Positions 8,277 through 18,535 are shown, counted from the stretch's first letter. The stretch: 64,000 nucleotides of DNA from Shewanella putrefaciens (GCF_016406305.1 NZ_CP066369.1:2808501-2872500), one strand, 5' to 3'. The notes: a model not told the origin generated them from the letters alone. Made by a program: numbers and translations.

Positions 8277-9467
8277 ATGTCAACGTTAAAGCTTAACCCT
8301 TATTTCGGCGAATACGGCGGCATGTATGTGCCACAGATTTTAGTGCCAGCCCTTAAGCAATTAGAAACTGCCTTTGTGGAAGCGCAGGAAGATGAAGACT
8401 TTAAAGCCGAGTTTACCGATTTACTGAAGAACTACGCAGGTCGCCCAACAGCACTGACCTTAACCCGCAATTTAAGCCCAAATCCTATGGTGAAAATCTA
8501 CCTTAAACGGGAAGATTTACTCCACGGCGGTGCCCATAAAACTAACCAAGTGTTAGGCCAAGCCCTCCTTGCTAAGCGCATGGGTAAAAAAGAAATTATT
8601 GCCGAAACTGGCGCAGGACAACACGGCGTTGCCACCGCCCTTGCCTGCGCGCTGTTAGGCTTAAAATGTAAAGTCTATATGGGTGCCAAAGACGTTGCGC
8701 GCCAATCACCTAACGTATTTAGAATGCGTTTGATGGGCGCGGAAGTCATTCCTGTCACCTCAGGTTCTGCCACCCTAAAAGATGCCTGTAACGAGGCGAT
8801 GCGCGACTGGTCTGGCAGCTACGAAAAAGCCCACTATCTTCTGGGCACGGCTGCGGGGCCACATCCGTTCCCAACCATAGTGCGTGAATTCCAACGCATT
8901 ATTGGCGAAGAAACCAAGAAGCAAATGCTGGAACGTGAAGGTCGCCTGCCCGATGCCGTTATCGCTTGTGTTGGCGGCGGTTCCAACGCTATCGGCATGT
9001 TTGCTGACTTTATCGACGAGCCAAGTGTCGAACTGATTGGCGTCGAACCTGCGGGTAAAGGCATAGACACGCCAATGCACGGCGCGCCGCTTAAACACGG
9101 TAAGACAGGTATTTTCTTCGGTATGAAAGCGCCTTTGATGCAAGACAGCGAAGGGCAAATTGAAGAATCTTACTCGATTTCAGCCGGATTGGACTTCCCC
9201 TCCGTTGGCCCGCAGCACGCGCATCTTAATGCTACAGGCCGCGCCCGTTATGAATCGGCTACCGACGATGAAGCCTTAGAAGCCTTCCAACAACTGGCGC
9301 GCTGTGAAGGGATTATCCCCGCATTAGAATCAGCGCATGCTATCGCCTATGCCGTCAAAATGGCGCGCGAGTGCACCAAAGAAACCATTTTAGTGGTCAA
9401 TCTTTCCGGTCGTGGCGACAAAGATATTTTCACCGTTTCTGACATTTTGAATGGTAAAGAGGAATAA
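8277..9467 (+). CDS. trpB: Tryptophan synthase beta subunit
   Basis: 396 aa, PLP enzyme that joins indole and serine to give tryptophan. The PLP lysine is Lys88 in HGGAHKTNQ; the AETGAGQHG loop and the phosphate-binding GGGSNAIG are present. The C-terminal [10 protein letters not shown] is the conserved end of TrpB1-type enzymes. It lies 5 nt before trpA and forms the alpha2-beta2 complex with it. Confidence 0.97.
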   Translation: MSTLKLNPYFGEYGGMYVPQILVPALKQLETAFVEAQEDEDFKAEFTDLLKNYAGRPTALTLTRNLSPNPMVKIYLKREDLLHGGAHKTNQVLGQALLAKRMGKKEIIAETGAGQHGVATALACALLGLKCKVYMGAKDVARQSPNVFRMRLMGAEVIPVTSGSATLKDACNEAMRDWSGSYEKAHYLLGTAAGPHPFPTIVREFQRIIGEETKKQMLEREGRLPDAVIACVGGGSNAIGMFADFIDEPSVELIGVEPAGKGIDTPMHGAPLKHGKTGIFFGMKAPLMQDSEGQIEESYSISAGLDFPSVGPQHAHLNATGRARYESATDDEALEAFQQLARCEGIIPALESAHAIAYAVKMARECTKETILVVNLSGRGDKDIFTVSDILNGKEE

Positions 9468-9472
9468 TAAAC

Positions 9473-10294
9473 ATGAGTGACACGTCTACCAACACTGGCC
9501 GTTACCAAGCCACCTTTGCCAGACTCAACGCCGAAGGCCGTGGCGCTTTTGTCCCCTTCGTCACCCTTGGCGATCCTAGCCCTGAGTTATCGCTGAAAAT
9601 TATCGATACCTTAGTGCAAAACGGTGCCGATGCCTTAGAACTGGGCTTTCCGTTTTCCGATCCCTTGGCCGATGGCCCTGTGATCCAAGGGGCTAACCTG
9701 CGTTCTTTAGCCGCGGGCACGACTCCAACGGCGTGTTTTGAATTACTGGCGCAAGTGCGTGCAAAATACCCAGAACTGCCAATCGGTTTGCTGCTGTATG
9801 CAAACTTAGTTTTTGCTAACGGCATAGATGCGTTTTACGCCAAAGCGCAGCAAGCGGGCGTGGATTCAGTGCTTATCGCCGATGTGCCAGTGGAAGAATC
9901 CGCGCCCTTTAGCGAAGCCGCTAAGGCCCATGGTATTGCACCGATTTTTATCGCGCCGCCCAATGCCGACAGTGAAACCCTGGAGCAAGTGAGTAAAAGT
10001 GGTGAAGGTTACACCTATCTCTTATCCCGCGCGGGAGTCACAGGCACAGACACGAAAGCTGGCGTGCCGGTAGAGGAAATTTTATCTAAATTAAAAGCCT
10101 TTAACGCCCCACCACCGCTCCTCGGTTTTGGTATTGCCGAGCCTTCACAGGTAAGCGCCGCCATCAAAGCGGGCGCTGCAGGGGCGATTTCTGGCTCTGC
10201 CGTAGTAAAAATCATCGAAACCCACCAGCACGATGAAGTTAAGCTACTTGCAACGCTTGGGGAATTTACTCGCGCCATGAAGGCTGCGACCTAA
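9473..10294 (+). CDS. trpA: Tryptophan synthase alpha subunit
   Basis: 273 aa TIM-barrel that cleaves indole-3-glycerol phosphate to indole, channelled to TrpB. Catalytic Glu and Asp lie in [26 protein letters not shown] and FGIAEPSQV match the phosphate-binding loops. GAGG precedes the start. Last gene of the trp operon. I found no strong intrinsic terminator in the 70 nt before the next gene. Confidence 0.97.
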   Translation: MSDTSTNTGRYQATFARLNAEGRGAFVPFVTLGDPSPELSLKIIDTLVQNGADALELGFPFSDPLADGPVIQGANLRSLAAGTTPTACFELLAQVRAKYPELPIGLLLYANLVFANGIDAFYAKAQQAGVDSVLIADVPVEESAPFSEAAKAHGIAPIFIAPPNADSETLEQVSKSGEGYTYLLSRAGVTGTDTKAGVPVEEILSKLKAFNAPPPLLGFGIAEPSQVSAAIKAGAAGAISGSAVVKIIETHQHDEVKLLATLGEFTRAMKAAT

Positions 10295-10364
10295 ACTAAC
10301 TGCGTATTTATTTAGTCACAGTTCCTCGGTAGCATGGAGGCCTCGACAATAAAACGGACTTTTT

Positions 10365-10796
10365 ATGCAGTATCGGATCTATATTCTCGAACTCACACCA
10401 TGGGGCTGTGGATTTGAAGGGGAAGTGGCCGCAAAATGCGACAATGGCGCACCAATTTGGTTTTACTACCAAGGCAGCGATCAGCAGGCAAAAGCGCGCT
10501 TTCCCCTTAACCAATGGGTGACGGTTGAATTATTGGGTCGGCTGGCGAGTGCGAGCCCTCAAGTGGACATCATTGAGCAAGCGCCATGCCAGCATCTGCA
10601 GTTTCCGCTGCATAACTGCCACTTTGATGCTTCAGGACAAATCGTCGATATCAGCCAAACCTCCGAAGATAGGGTTTATCTGTTGCAATCAAGTTTCCCA
10701 TTGCTGTTTGATAATGAACTGGGAAAATCCCCTATCTCCCTCGGTCACTGGGTCAATGTGACGGGCGAGCTTTGGGTCACTAATTGGCAGGATTAA
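10365..10796 (+). CDS. Hypothetical protein, unknown function
   Basis: 143 aa beginning MQYRIYILELTPWGCGFEGE. Not recognised. It has no signal peptide or membrane segment and many aromatic residues, and alternating hydrophobic stretches suggest a mostly beta-strand fold (for example WVTVELLGRL and WVNVTGELWVTNWQD, which resemble two similar OB-like halves). It follows trpA by 70 nt on the same strand, so it may be read through from the trp operon. The Shine-Dalgarno is weak. Codon use resembles its neighbours, so I take it as a real gene. Confidence 0.6.
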   Translation: MQYRIYILELTPWGCGFEGEVAAKCDNGAPIWFYYQGSDQQAKARFPLNQWVTVELLGRLASASPQVDIIEQAPCQHLQFPLHNCHFDASGQIVDISQTSEDRVYLLQSSFPLLFDNELGKSPISLGHWVNVTGELWVTNWQD

Positions 10797-11111
10797 GCCT
10801 TAGTGGACGTTTTTACTATCGCAGTATCGCTTAATGTTAGTAGTTTTGTAGCCGAAAAAGTTGCTCACCGCCCGATATCACAGGCTCAGCCATATACATT
10901 CGGCCATAGGATCCGCCGCGCTGGATGACAAATGGGATGCCGAGTCAGCTTGCGGTAGCATAATGGGGAACACTTATTTAGAATGCCAGCGTGACCCTTG
11001 ATATGGTTATCCGCCAATGAGCCTTTTAGTTAGCCAACTGACGCTAAGTGCTGGAAACGCCATTGCACCTGTCCCCCATAAATCGCCTGATAAATGACCC
11101 TAGAGGATCCC
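10797..11111. other. Intergenic region, nothing recognised
   Basis: 315 bp between the hypothetical gene and the DUF2798 gene. I see no gene, clear terminator or strong promoter in it. A minus-strand open frame (11030-11371) reaches into it but runs antisense to the DUF2798 gene and lacks family features. Confidence 0.5.
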
Positions 11112-11396
11112 ATGCCTGCTTCTAACCCTTTGCCCAATGCTAAGTCTCGTACTTTCTTGGGGACACCTAAATTACCCGCTAAGTATGTTACGGTTGTAAT
11201 GCCATTTTTTCTTTCTATTTTAATGAGTTGTATTGTATCTGCGATCAGCACTTTTAATGGCATAGGCACTTCACCACAGTTTATCGAACTCTGGCTGAGC
11301 GCTTGGCTGATCTCTTGGATTGTCGCCTTCCCAACCCTGCTACTGGTGTTACCTTTAGTGCGAAAACTCACGGCAGCTTTTGTTGATTTGCCCTAA
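11112..11396 (+). CDS. DUF2798 family small membrane protein
   Basis: 94 aa from the ATG at 11112 (MPASNPLPNAKSRT); GAGG lies a few nt upstream. Two predicted transmembrane helices match the DUF2798 pattern: VVMPFFLSILMSCIVSAIST and then LSAWLISWIVAFPTLLLVLP, ending PLVRKL. Members are inner-membrane proteins of unknown role. The next plus-strand gene is the siderophore operon 660 nt downstream, so functional linkage is not supported. Confidence 0.75.
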   Translation: MPASNPLPNAKSRTFLGTPKLPAKYVTVVMPFFLSILMSCIVSAISTFNGIGTSPQFIELWLSAWLISWIVAFPTLLLVLPLVRKLTAAFVDLP

Positions 11397-11463
11397 CCCT
11401 CAATAAACTCCATCACAGGGTATCATTATGCGACGCTTATCAGCGCAGATACCCTTATCATGC

Positions 11464-11509
11464 GTTCAATAGCTTAGTTTAATTGCATAGTTCAATTGCT
11501 TAGTTCAAT
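11464..11509. repeat. 13-bp tandem repeat, about 3.5 copies
   Basis: GTTCAATAGCTTA, GTTTAATTGCATA, GTTCAATTGCTTA and a partial GTTCAAT follow each other directly. It lies in the 659-bp intergenic region between DUF2798 and pubA. No function is evident. Confidence 0.8.
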
Positions 11510-11821
11510 CTCCCGTCCAAGTCTGAGTGCAATCGCTGCCCAATGGCGATTTACACTGGATTTACATTAACCTCTTCACAACACTCCTGCCGTTTGAGTT
11601 TAGTATTATTTAAGTTCATGTTCCTCCCATATCGTATCGATTATAAAATAAGTAATCTATTGATATACATATATAATTTAGGCTTTTTTAACTCAATATA
11701 CCTCGCTTTAATACCTTCAGGCCCGATTTTATCGGCCCTCACTAAATCGACCACTAGGCATGCCATTAACCGCACAGGCACCGCTTATTCATAGGGAAAA
11801 AGTATTAATTCACGCCACCTT

Positions 11822-11840
11822 GCAAATGAGAATTATTTGC
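11822..11840 (+). promoter_or_regulatory. Fur box upstream of the siderophore operon
   Basis: GCAAATGAGAATTATTTGC is a 19-bp near-palindrome (GCAAAT...ATTTGC) matching the Fur consensus pattern, including the GAGAATTATT core; the next bases extend it to ATTTG. It lies 216 nt upstream of pubA. Iron repression of the putrebactin genes through Fur is the expected regulation. Confidence 0.8.
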
Positions 11841-12055
11841 ATTTGAATATTTTAACATGCTAATTTACTCGCCGTTGTCGGGACAGAGACAGCAGGGAAA
11901 ATAGCCTAAGGACTGCGCTAAAAATAGCAAATTAACCACAGCAAAATAGATAGCCAAACAGGCTATTTTAACTGCCGCATTAACTTGGTTTGCGTCCTTA
12001 GGTAACTGATTACTGGATCGGCAACGCGCAGTTGCATGTTGCCAAGGAGGCGTAA
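11841..12055 (+). promoter_or_regulatory. Long leader of pubA with nested inverted repeats
   Basis: CCTAAGGAC (11905-11913) is exactly complementary to GTCCTTAGG (11994-12002), and between them ATAGCC (11950-11955) pairs with GGCTAT (11961-11966). The leader ends in a strong AAGGAGG (12044-12050) placed 5 nt before a GTG start. The structure is read directly from sequence; any regulatory role is inference. Confidence 0.4.
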
Positions 12056-13552
12056 GTGAATACTCAACAAAGGGAAATGGATCGCGAAATCTTTGATCTA
12101 CTTGGCATCGGCATTGGCCCATTCAATCTTGGCCTCGCCGCCTTATCAGAACCTATCGACGGCTTTAACTGCTTATTTTTAGATGCTAAAACCAGTTTTG
12201 ACTGGCATCCAGGCATGCTACTCAAATCCTCAAGACTGCAAACCCCCTTTATGTCAGACCTGGTGACTATGGCCGATCCCACCAGCCGTTACAGTTACCT
12301 TAATTTTGCCAAGCAAACGGGCAGACTCTATCCCTTTTATATTCGCGAAAATTTCTTTTTACCCCGCCACGAATACAACTTGTACTGCCAATGGGTGAGC
12401 CAACAACTCAGCAATCTCAAATTTGGTTTTAAGGTCACTCAAGTAGATTACAACGCCGGTGAAGGTATTTATCGCGTCACAGGTTTTGATAGGCACAGTG
12501 GCAAAACCCATACCTATCTGTGCAGAAAGCTAGTGTTAGGCACAGGAACAGAGCCTTATCTGCCAAAGGATTGCCCCATTCAAGATCCACGGGTGATGCA
12601 TACCGCCAGTTATATGCAGCAAAAAACCTATCTGCAGAGTCAGCATGCCATCACTGTCATTGGCAGTGGCCAGAGTGCGGCGGAAGTGTTTTACGATCTA
12701 CTACAAGATATTGATACCTATGGCTATCAACTGAATTGGATGACGCGATCGGCACGTTTCTATCCCTTGGAATACACTAAGTTAACGTTGGAGATGACCT
12801 CGCCGGATTATGTCGATTACTTCCACGAATTAGCACCGGAAAAACGCTGTGCGTTGATCGCCAGTCAAAAATCGCTCTACAAGGGCATTAATGCGGAGCT
12901 TATCAACGACATCTATGACCTGTTATATCAAAAGCGCTTGATTGCAGATTTCCAGTGCCAATTGATGACCAATGTGGCGTTAACCCGTATTCAAACTGAT
13001 CCAGATGCACTCAAGTTACATTTCCAGCATCAAGAGCAAAATACCCCTTTGAGCCAAACCACGGGTGCAGTGGTGTTAGGCACTGGCTATCACTACCGTT
13101 TACCTGAATTTATCAAAGAGATAAAGCAACAGATCGAGTTCGATGATGCGGGACAACTTAGCGTGCAACGCGACTACAGCATAGATATTCGCGGGGATAT
13201 TTTTGTCCAAAATGTCGGTTTACATACCCATGGAATAAGTTCCCCGGATCTGGGAATGGGCTGTTATCGCAACGGCATCATCTTAAAAGCCGTGCTCGGC
13301 TACGCGCCCTACCACATTGAGGAACACATCGCCTTTCAAACCTTCGATCCGGCCAAATTCAACAGTCATCAGCCCTGCGGCAGCAATGCGATTAATAGAC
13401 TGGGTCTTAATCCTAAACATTTCCCTAAGACGTCACAACACAGGAAAACTCAAGTTGATGCGCCGCAAAATCCCCCCCCAACTAACATTCCAAGTTCTGG
13501 CGCGGGAGGCAAGATGTCGGTCTTGATGGCGCCAAATAAGGAGGCGCAATAA
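12056..13552 (+). CDS. pubA: Putrescine/lysine N-hydroxylase of siderophore biosynthesis (AlcA/PubA type)
   Basis: 498 aa, FAD- and NADPH-dependent N-monooxygenase that makes N-hydroxyputrescine, the first putrebactin step. FAD-binding GIGIGPFNLGLAAL is at the N-terminus, the NADPH-binding VIGSGQSAAEVFYDLL in the middle, and GTGYHYRLP later. Start is GTG with AAGGAGG 5 nt upstream. The C-terminal ~40 residues, rich in Pro, Gln and Ser and encoded around a run of eight C, are not family-conserved. The stop overlaps the pubB start (TAATG). Assignment to putrescine rather than lysine rests on the neighbouring genes. Confidence 0.9.
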   Translation: MNTQQREMDREIFDLLGIGIGPFNLGLAALSEPIDGFNCLFLDAKTSFDWHPGMLLKSSRLQTPFMSDLVTMADPTSRYSYLNFAKQTGRLYPFYIRENFFLPRHEYNLYCQWVSQQLSNLKFGFKVTQVDYNAGEGIYRVTGFDRHSGKTHTYLCRKLVLGTGTEPYLPKDCPIQDPRVMHTASYMQQKTYLQSQHAITVIGSGQSAAEVFYDLLQDIDTYGYQLNWMTRSARFYPLEYTKLTLEMTSPDYVDYFHELAPEKRCALIASQKSLYKGINAELINDIYDLLYQKRLIADFQCQLMTNVALTRIQTDPDALKLHFQHQEQNTPLSQTTGAVVLGTGYHYRLPEFIKEIKQQIEFDDAGQLSVQRDYSIDIRGDIFVQNVGLHTHGISSPDLGMGCYRNGIILKAVLGYAPYHIEEHIAFQTFDPAKFNSHQPCGSNAINRLGLNPKHFPKTSQHRKTQVDAPQNPPPTNIPSSGAGGKMSVLMAPNKEAQ

Positions 13553-14232
13553 TGGCGAGTCATTTCAGTGACCATTGTTTAACGCAGCTATGTTTAACGC
13601 AGCTATCAGCGATGACAAGCATCAATGGTTTCCAGTTCAGAGCGTTAGATCTTAAGCAAGACATACCAACACTGCAGTCTTGGTTTAACCAAGATTACGC
13701 CAAGTTTTGGGGTATGCAGGGCTTAAGCCTAGCAGCCATAGAGAACCTTATGGCAACCACGGATCACAAGTTTGCCTTAATGGGGGAGTGGCAGGACAAA
13801 CCACTCTTTATGGTGGAGCTATACGATCCCGCCCACGATGAAGTGGGTCAGCACTATGATGCAGCGCCGGGGGATTGTGGTATGCACCTGATTATCGCGC
13901 CGCCCACAGGCAACCCAATCAGCGGCTTATCTTTCAAAGTGATGGATGCGATAGCGCAGCTCATACTTGAAAAACTGGCCTTTAACCGCCTAGTGGTTGA
14001 ACCCGATCAACTCAATAGCAAAATTCATCGCTTAAATAGCCTGATAGGCATTCGCTATGAAAAAGCGATTCAATTAAGCACTAAAACTGCTTTCCTCGGA
14101 TTTTGCACTGCGACCCAGCGCCTGTGCCCATCGAACACGCCCTCTTCGACGGGATTAGCCCAGACAAGCTCAGCGCTGCCAAGCTCGTTCAAAGCGCCCG
14201 TAACCTCTCCCATAACATTATCGACTCTTTAG
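13552..14232 (+). CDS. pubB: Siderophore N-acyltransferase (AlcB/PubB type), probably frameshifted near the 3' end
   Basis: GNAT-fold enzyme expected to succinylate N-hydroxyputrescine to N-hydroxy-N-succinylputrescine. The conserved acyltransferase core is present: LQSWFNQDYAKFWGMQG, GDCGMHLIIAPP, and LNRLVVEPD-like FNRLVVEPDQLNSKIH up to KTAFLGFCT. After about position 14110 the frame becomes a Ser/Thr/Pro-rich tail ending at 14232. In the -1 frame the same DNA encodes 53 well-behaved residues (DPAPVPIEHALFDGISPDK and on), ending at 14273. A one-base loss near 14107-14112 is the simplest reading. The catalytic core is kept, so activity may survive. Strong AAGGAGG precedes the ATG. Confidence 0.8.
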   Translation: MASHFSDHCLTQLCLTQLSAMTSINGFQFRALDLKQDIPTLQSWFNQDYAKFWGMQGLSLAAIENLMATTDHKFALMGEWQDKPLFMVELYDPAHDEVGQHYDAAPGDCGMHLIIAPPTGNPISGLSFKVMDAIAQLILEKLAFNRLVVEPDQLNSKIHRLNSLIGIRYEKAIQLSTKTAFLGFCTATQRLCPSNTPSSTGLAQTSSALPSSFKAPVTSPITLSTL

Positions 14233-14241
14233 GTGAATTAG

Positions 14242-16170
14242 ATGAACTTACCCACAAAAGCCTTATTAATTAAACAATTGCCAACGAAAGATCATCATGA
14301 TCAAGCAGTACATGCTCAACAAGGCCCAGCGCTATCGAAAACATCAACTTCTATGCCAGAGCATTTAAACCCCGCCTATTGGCAAGCGGCTAATCGTCAC
14401 TTAGTGAAGAAAATCCTCTGCGAATTCACCCATGAAAAGATCATCGCGCCGACGCTTTACGGACAACAAGCGGGACTTAACCACTATGAACTCAGGCTCA
14501 AAGACTGCATTTACTATTTTAGTGCGCGCCATTATCAGCTAGATCATCTGGCGATTGATGCTGATTCTATTCGCGTTTCTAACATGGGCAAAGAGCAAGC
14601 CCTCGATGCCATGTCGCTAATCATTTCCCTTAAAAATGACTTAGGGATCAGCGAAACTTTACTGCCCACCTATTTAGAAGAAATCACCAGCACCCTCTAC
14701 AGCAAGGCGTACAAGTTAGCGCATCAGGCGATCCCCGCCGCCACGCTAGCGCGAGCCGATTACCAGAGCATAGAAGCGGGTATGACTGAAGGCCATCCGG
14801 TGTTTATTGCCAATAACGGCCGGATTGGTTTTGATATGCAGGATTACCGGCAATTTGCCCCAGAAAGCGCGGCGCCGATGCAGCTCGTCTGGCTTGGAGT
14901 GCGCAAGAGTAAAACTACATTTTCCGCCCTCGAAAACGTGAGTCACGATGCGTTACTAAAGGAAGAGCTTGGCCAGCAGTTCACTGACTTCCAACAACTG
15001 CTTAAAACGCAGCAGCATGATCCACAGGACTTCTACTTTATGCCTGTGCACCCTTGGCAGTGGCGTGAAAAAATCGCCCGCGTCTTTGCCGGCGACATAG
15101 CCCGTGGCGATCTGGTTTATCTTGGTGAAGGCAGCGAACAATACCAAGTGCAGCAATCGATACGCACTTTCTTCAATCTTGCATCACCGCAAAAGTGCTA
15201 CGTCAAAACCGCGCTTTCTATCCTGAATATGGGCTTTATGCGCGGTCTATCGCCCCTTTACATGAGCTGCACACCGCAGATCAATGCCTGGGTTGCAAAC
15301 TTGGTTGAAAACGATCCTTACTTTGCCCAACAAGGCTTTGTGATCCTAAAGGAAATTGCCGCAATAGGTTATCACCACACCTATTACGAGCAGGCGCTCA
15401 CCCAAGACAGCCCCTACAAAAAAATGCTTTCAGCCCTGTGGCGCGAAAGCCCGCTGCCGCACATTGCGCCTAAGCAAAATCTAATGACCATGGCCGCCCT
15501 GCTGCACACGGATCATCAAGATAAGGCACTGATTTCGGCCTTGATAGTCGCCTCTGGCTTACCTGCAAAGGATTGGGTGAGTCGCTACTTAAACCTGTAT
15601 TTATCGCCGCTGTTACATGCCTTTTTTGCCTACGATCTGGTCTTTATGCCCCACGGTGAAAACCTGATCTTAGTGCTCGATGAATATGTGCCGATCAAGA
15701 TTTTGATGAAAGACATAGGCGAAGAAGTCGCGGTACTCAATGGTGCGGAGCCGCTGCCTGATGATGTCAAACGCCTTGCGGTAAGCCTTGAAGAAGAGAT
15801 GAAGCTTAACTACATCTTGCTGGACATTTTTGACTGTATTTTCCGCTATTTAGCCCCGCTGCTCGATGAGCAAACCAGTGTCAGTGAAAGCCAATTCTGG
15901 GAGTTAGTGTCGGACAATGTACGTGATTACCAAGCCCAGCATCCACATTTGGCCGCCAAGTTTGCCCAATACGATCTGTTTAAGGACAGCTTTGTACGCA
16001 CCTGCCTCAATCGTATCCAATTGAATAATAACCAACAAATGATAGACCTCGCCGACAGGGAGAAAAACCTGCGTTTCGCCGGCGGTATCGACAATCCCTT
16101 GGCGGCCTTTAGACAAAGCCATGCCTTTAAGCACCCCAAACTTGACAGCGCTGAACCGAAAACACGTTAA
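14242..16170 (+). CDS. pubC: NIS siderophore synthetase, macrocyclic hydroxamate (putrebactin) type
   Basis: 642 aa IucA/IucC-family NTP-dependent synthetase, AlcC/DesD-like. It condenses and cyclises N-hydroxy-N-succinyl diamine units. Motifs: [26 protein letters not shown], the [17 protein letters not shown] block, YHHTYYEQ, then the C-terminal FhuF-like domain with [13 protein letters not shown] [17 protein letters not shown]. Start ATG at 14242 has AGGTGA upstream. If pubB is read in its restored frame the two genes overlap by 32 nt. A later in-frame Met at 14353 ([10 protein letters not shown]) is where conservation begins. It directly follows pubB in one operon. Confidence 0.9.
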   Translation: MNLPTKALLIKQLPTKDHHDQAVHAQQGPALSKTSTSMPEHLNPAYWQAANRHLVKKILCEFTHEKIIAPTLYGQQAGLNHYELRLKDCIYYFSARHYQLDHLAIDADSIRVSNMGKEQALDAMSLIISLKNDLGISETLLPTYLEEITSTLYSKAYKLAHQAIPAATLARADYQSIEAGMTEGHPVFIANNGRIGFDMQDYRQFAPESAAPMQLVWLGVRKSKTTFSALENVSHDALLKEELGQQFTDFQQLLKTQQHDPQDFYFMPVHPWQWREKIARVFAGDIARGDLVYLGEGSEQYQVQQSIRTFFNLASPQKCYVKTALSILNMGFMRGLSPLYMSCTPQINAWVANLVENDPYFAQQGFVILKEIAAIGYHHTYYEQALTQDSPYKKMLSALWRESPLPHIAPKQNLMTMAALLHTDHQDKALISALIVASGLPAKDWVSRYLNLYLSPLLHAFFAYDLVFMPHGENLILVLDEYVPIKILMKDIGEEVAVLNGAEPLPDDVKRLAVSLEEEMKLNYILLDIFDCIFRYLAPLLDEQTSVSESQFWELVSDNVRDYQAQHPHLAAKFAQYDLFKDSFVRTCLNRIQLNNNQQMIDLADREKNLRFAGGIDNPLAAFRQSHAFKHPKLDSAEPKTR

Positions 16171-16269
16171 CACGCAACTCAAACCTGAAACTTTACGAAA
16201 CGTTTGTGTGGGCCACTTGTTGGCCCGCTTTATTAACCCCCAACCTAAATGGAATTAAAGATCACCACT

Positions 16270-18474
16270 ATGAAGACTTTCCCTCTCTCCAGCATCGCAC
16301 TCGTCTGTCGGCAAGCCCTCGTTAACCCAAAACTATTGTTGTGCTCAGCCATGTTAGCCACGGTTCCCCATGCCGTAGCAGACACTGTAGATGCGGATAG
16401 TAAGACTAAGAAACACCAGAAAGAGATTGAAATCATCAATGTTATTGGCGCTAAGGATTTGCACGACAATCGCTATAAAACCCAAGCGATGAACACGGCA
16501 ACTGGGCTCGACTTATCCTATTTAGAAACGCCGCAGTCGGTCACCTCCATCACCCGTCAAATGATGAATGATCAACAGCTTAATAGCGTGATTGATGCCA
16601 TGACCAGCGTCGCAGGCATCAATGCCCGCCCAATGGATAACGACAGATACAGTATTAGTGCCCGCGGCATTGCAGTGACCAGCATTTTGTACGATGGCGT
16701 GCCAACCACCTACGACACCCGCTTCAACTATGGGGATAATCTGATCGACACCGCCATCTACGAGCGAGTAGAAGTGGTACGCGGCGCAACTGGCCTTATG
16801 ACGGGTGCCGGTAATCCGTCGGCGGCGATTAACCTTATCCGTAAGCGCCCGACCCAAGAGTTTATGGGCAGCACATCGTTAAGTGTGGGCTCATGGAATA
16901 ATGTGCGTGGTATGGTCGATGTTTCTAACGGCTTAAATAATTCAGGTTCTGTGCGTGGTCGCGTGGTGGCCGCCTATCAGGATAAGGATTCGTTCCAAGA
17001 CAGATACGAGCAGCAGCGCACCACGTTATACGGCATAGTCGAAACCGATATTGGCGATAGCACAATGTTCACCCTAGGGGTTGATTATCAAGATGCCACA
17101 CCGAGCGGCACTATGTCGGGCGGTTTACCACTATTTTACAGTGACGGCAGCCGCACGAATTATGATCGTGCAACTTCAACGGCGCCCGATTGGGGCTCGG
17201 CGCATACCCAAGGCCTCAACACCTTTGCGAGTCTCGAACACAGATTAGATAACGGTTGGAACCTAAAAGGCACTTACACCTACGGCGATAACTCATTGGA
17301 GTTCGATGTGCTATGGGCCACGGGATATCCTGATCCTGTAACTAATATCGGCGCCACTGCAGGCTCTATCGCCTATGTCGACGGCAGCCGCACCCAACAC
17401 AATGTGGATTTGCGCGCAGAAGGACAATACCAACTCTTTGGTCAGGAACATCAATTGATGTTTGGCTGGAATGGCCAACGCCAAGAGTTCGCCAATCCCT
17501 ACTATTACCCCACTGCAGCAGTACCACCTTTGGGGGATTTTCGCGATCCGAACTTCCAATATCCAAAACCTCAATGGCAGGAAACCTATACCACGGGTTC
17601 ATTTGGCGAAACCAAACAGAGTGCAGCCTATGTGGCGACTCAGTTTAATCTCAGCGACGCCTTAGCTGTCCTCGTCGGATTACGCCTCAATGAGTGGCAA
17701 ACCGATCAAGATAACTTTGGCAGCCTGTACGATTTCAGTATCAGTAACGAACTCACCACTTACTTAGGCCTCACCTACGCCCTGACGGAGCAATATTCAC
17801 TCTACGCCAGTTATACCGACATTTTTGCGCCACAAACTAAGCAAAGAATCGATGAAAGCTACCTAGATCCGGTCAAGGGGAAAAACTACGAAGGCGGGAT
17901 TAAAGCGAGCCTGTTCGATGAAGCTTTAGATATGTCGCTGTCGGTGTTTGAGATCAGGCAAGACAATGTCGGAGTCAGCACTGGCGATGTGATCCCTGGT
18001 ACCACAACGCAAGTGTATGAAGGCGTAAACGGCACAAAAACTCAAGGATTTGAGTTTGAATCGACGGGTAAAATCAATGATGACTGGAATCTTTACTTAA
18101 GTTACACCCAGTTCACTAGCGAAGATCCTGAAGGCAAACGTATCAATACCACCTCACCACGCCAGCAGTTAAAACTCTTCACCACTTATACCTTTAGTGG
18201 TGATTGGCATAAGTTGCAAATGGGAGCTGGGGTTAACTGGCAGAGCCGAGTCTACCAAACAGTTAATTCGCCACTGGGTAAAGTCGAAGTAGAGCAAGGC
18301 TCTTACGCGCTAGCGAGTCTAATGGCGAGTTACGCCTTCACCGAGCAGCTTAAGCTTAGCGCCAACCTGCACAACGCCTTAGATAAAAGCTACTACAGCC
18401 AAGTCGGTCAATACAGCCAATTCCAATACGGTACGCCGCGAAGTGCCAGCTTAACCTTGGACTATCGCTTCTAA
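16270..18474 (+). CDS. putA: TonB-dependent ferric siderophore receptor
   Basis: About 734 aa from the ATG at 16270 (MKTFPLSSIAL), preferred over 16249 because it gives a clean signal peptide ending near AVADTV. A plug domain follows: TonB-box-like IEIINVIG, then YLETPQSVTSITRQMM, the YDGVPTTYDT segment, and YERVEVVRGATGLMTGAGNPSAAINLIRKRP split over two motifs. A 22-strand type barrel ends in an aromatic residue (SLTLDYRF). The gene follows pubC by about 100 nt. Outer-membrane uptake of ferric putrebactin is the natural role from context. Confidence 0.92.
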   Translation: MKTFPLSSIALVCRQALVNPKLLLCSAMLATVPHAVADTVDADSKTKKHQKEIEIINVIGAKDLHDNRYKTQAMNTATGLDLSYLETPQSVTSITRQMMNDQQLNSVIDAMTSVAGINARPMDNDRYSISARGIAVTSILYDGVPTTYDTRFNYGDNLIDTAIYERVEVVRGATGLMTGAGNPSAAINLIRKRPTQEFMGSTSLSVGSWNNVRGMVDVSNGLNNSGSVRGRVVAAYQDKDSFQDRYEQQRTTLYGIVETDIGDSTMFTLGVDYQDATPSGTMSGGLPLFYSDGSRTNYDRATSTAPDWGSAHTQGLNTFASLEHRLDNGWNLKGTYTYGDNSLEFDVLWATGYPDPVTNIGATAGSIAYVDGSRTQHNVDLRAEGQYQLFGQEHQLMFGWNGQRQEFANPYYYPTAAVPPLGDFRDPNFQYPKPQWQETYTTGSFGETKQSAAYVATQFNLSDALAVLVGLRLNEWQTDQDNFGSLYDFSISNELTTYLGLTYALTEQYSLYASYTDIFAPQTKQRIDESYLDPVKGKNYEGGIKASLFDEALDMSLSVFEIRQDNVGVSTGDVIPGTTTQVYEGVNGTKTQGFEFESTGKINDDWNLYLSYTQFTSEDPEGKRINTTSPRQQLKLFTTYTFSGDWHKLQMGAGVNWQSRVYQTVNSPLGKVEVEQGSYALASLMASYAFTEQLKLSANLHNALDKSYYSQVGQYSQFQYGTPRSASLTLDYRF

Positions 18475-18502
18475 GTCAGACTTTTATTGAGATAGTTAGA
18501 AA

Positions 18503-18535
18503 ACCTTGTGAGCCCACGTCATGGGCTCACAAGGT
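18503..18535 (+). terminator. 14-bp perfect inverted repeat after putA
   Basis: ACCTTGTGAGCCCA (18503-18516) pairs exactly with TGGGCTCACAAGGT (18522-18535) across a 5-nt loop. The trailing sequence is only moderately T-rich, so it may be a weak terminator or an mRNA-stabilising hairpin separating putA from putB. Confidence 0.6.

Noticed and set aside
11030..11371. 113-codon minus-strand ORF
   Set aside because: Antisense to the DUF2798 gene, which has clear family motifs and membrane helices.
11543..11794. 83-codon plus-strand ORF upstream of pubA
   Set aside because: No family features, no ribosome-binding site, and it lies in the AT-rich region just upstream of the Fur box; probably chance.
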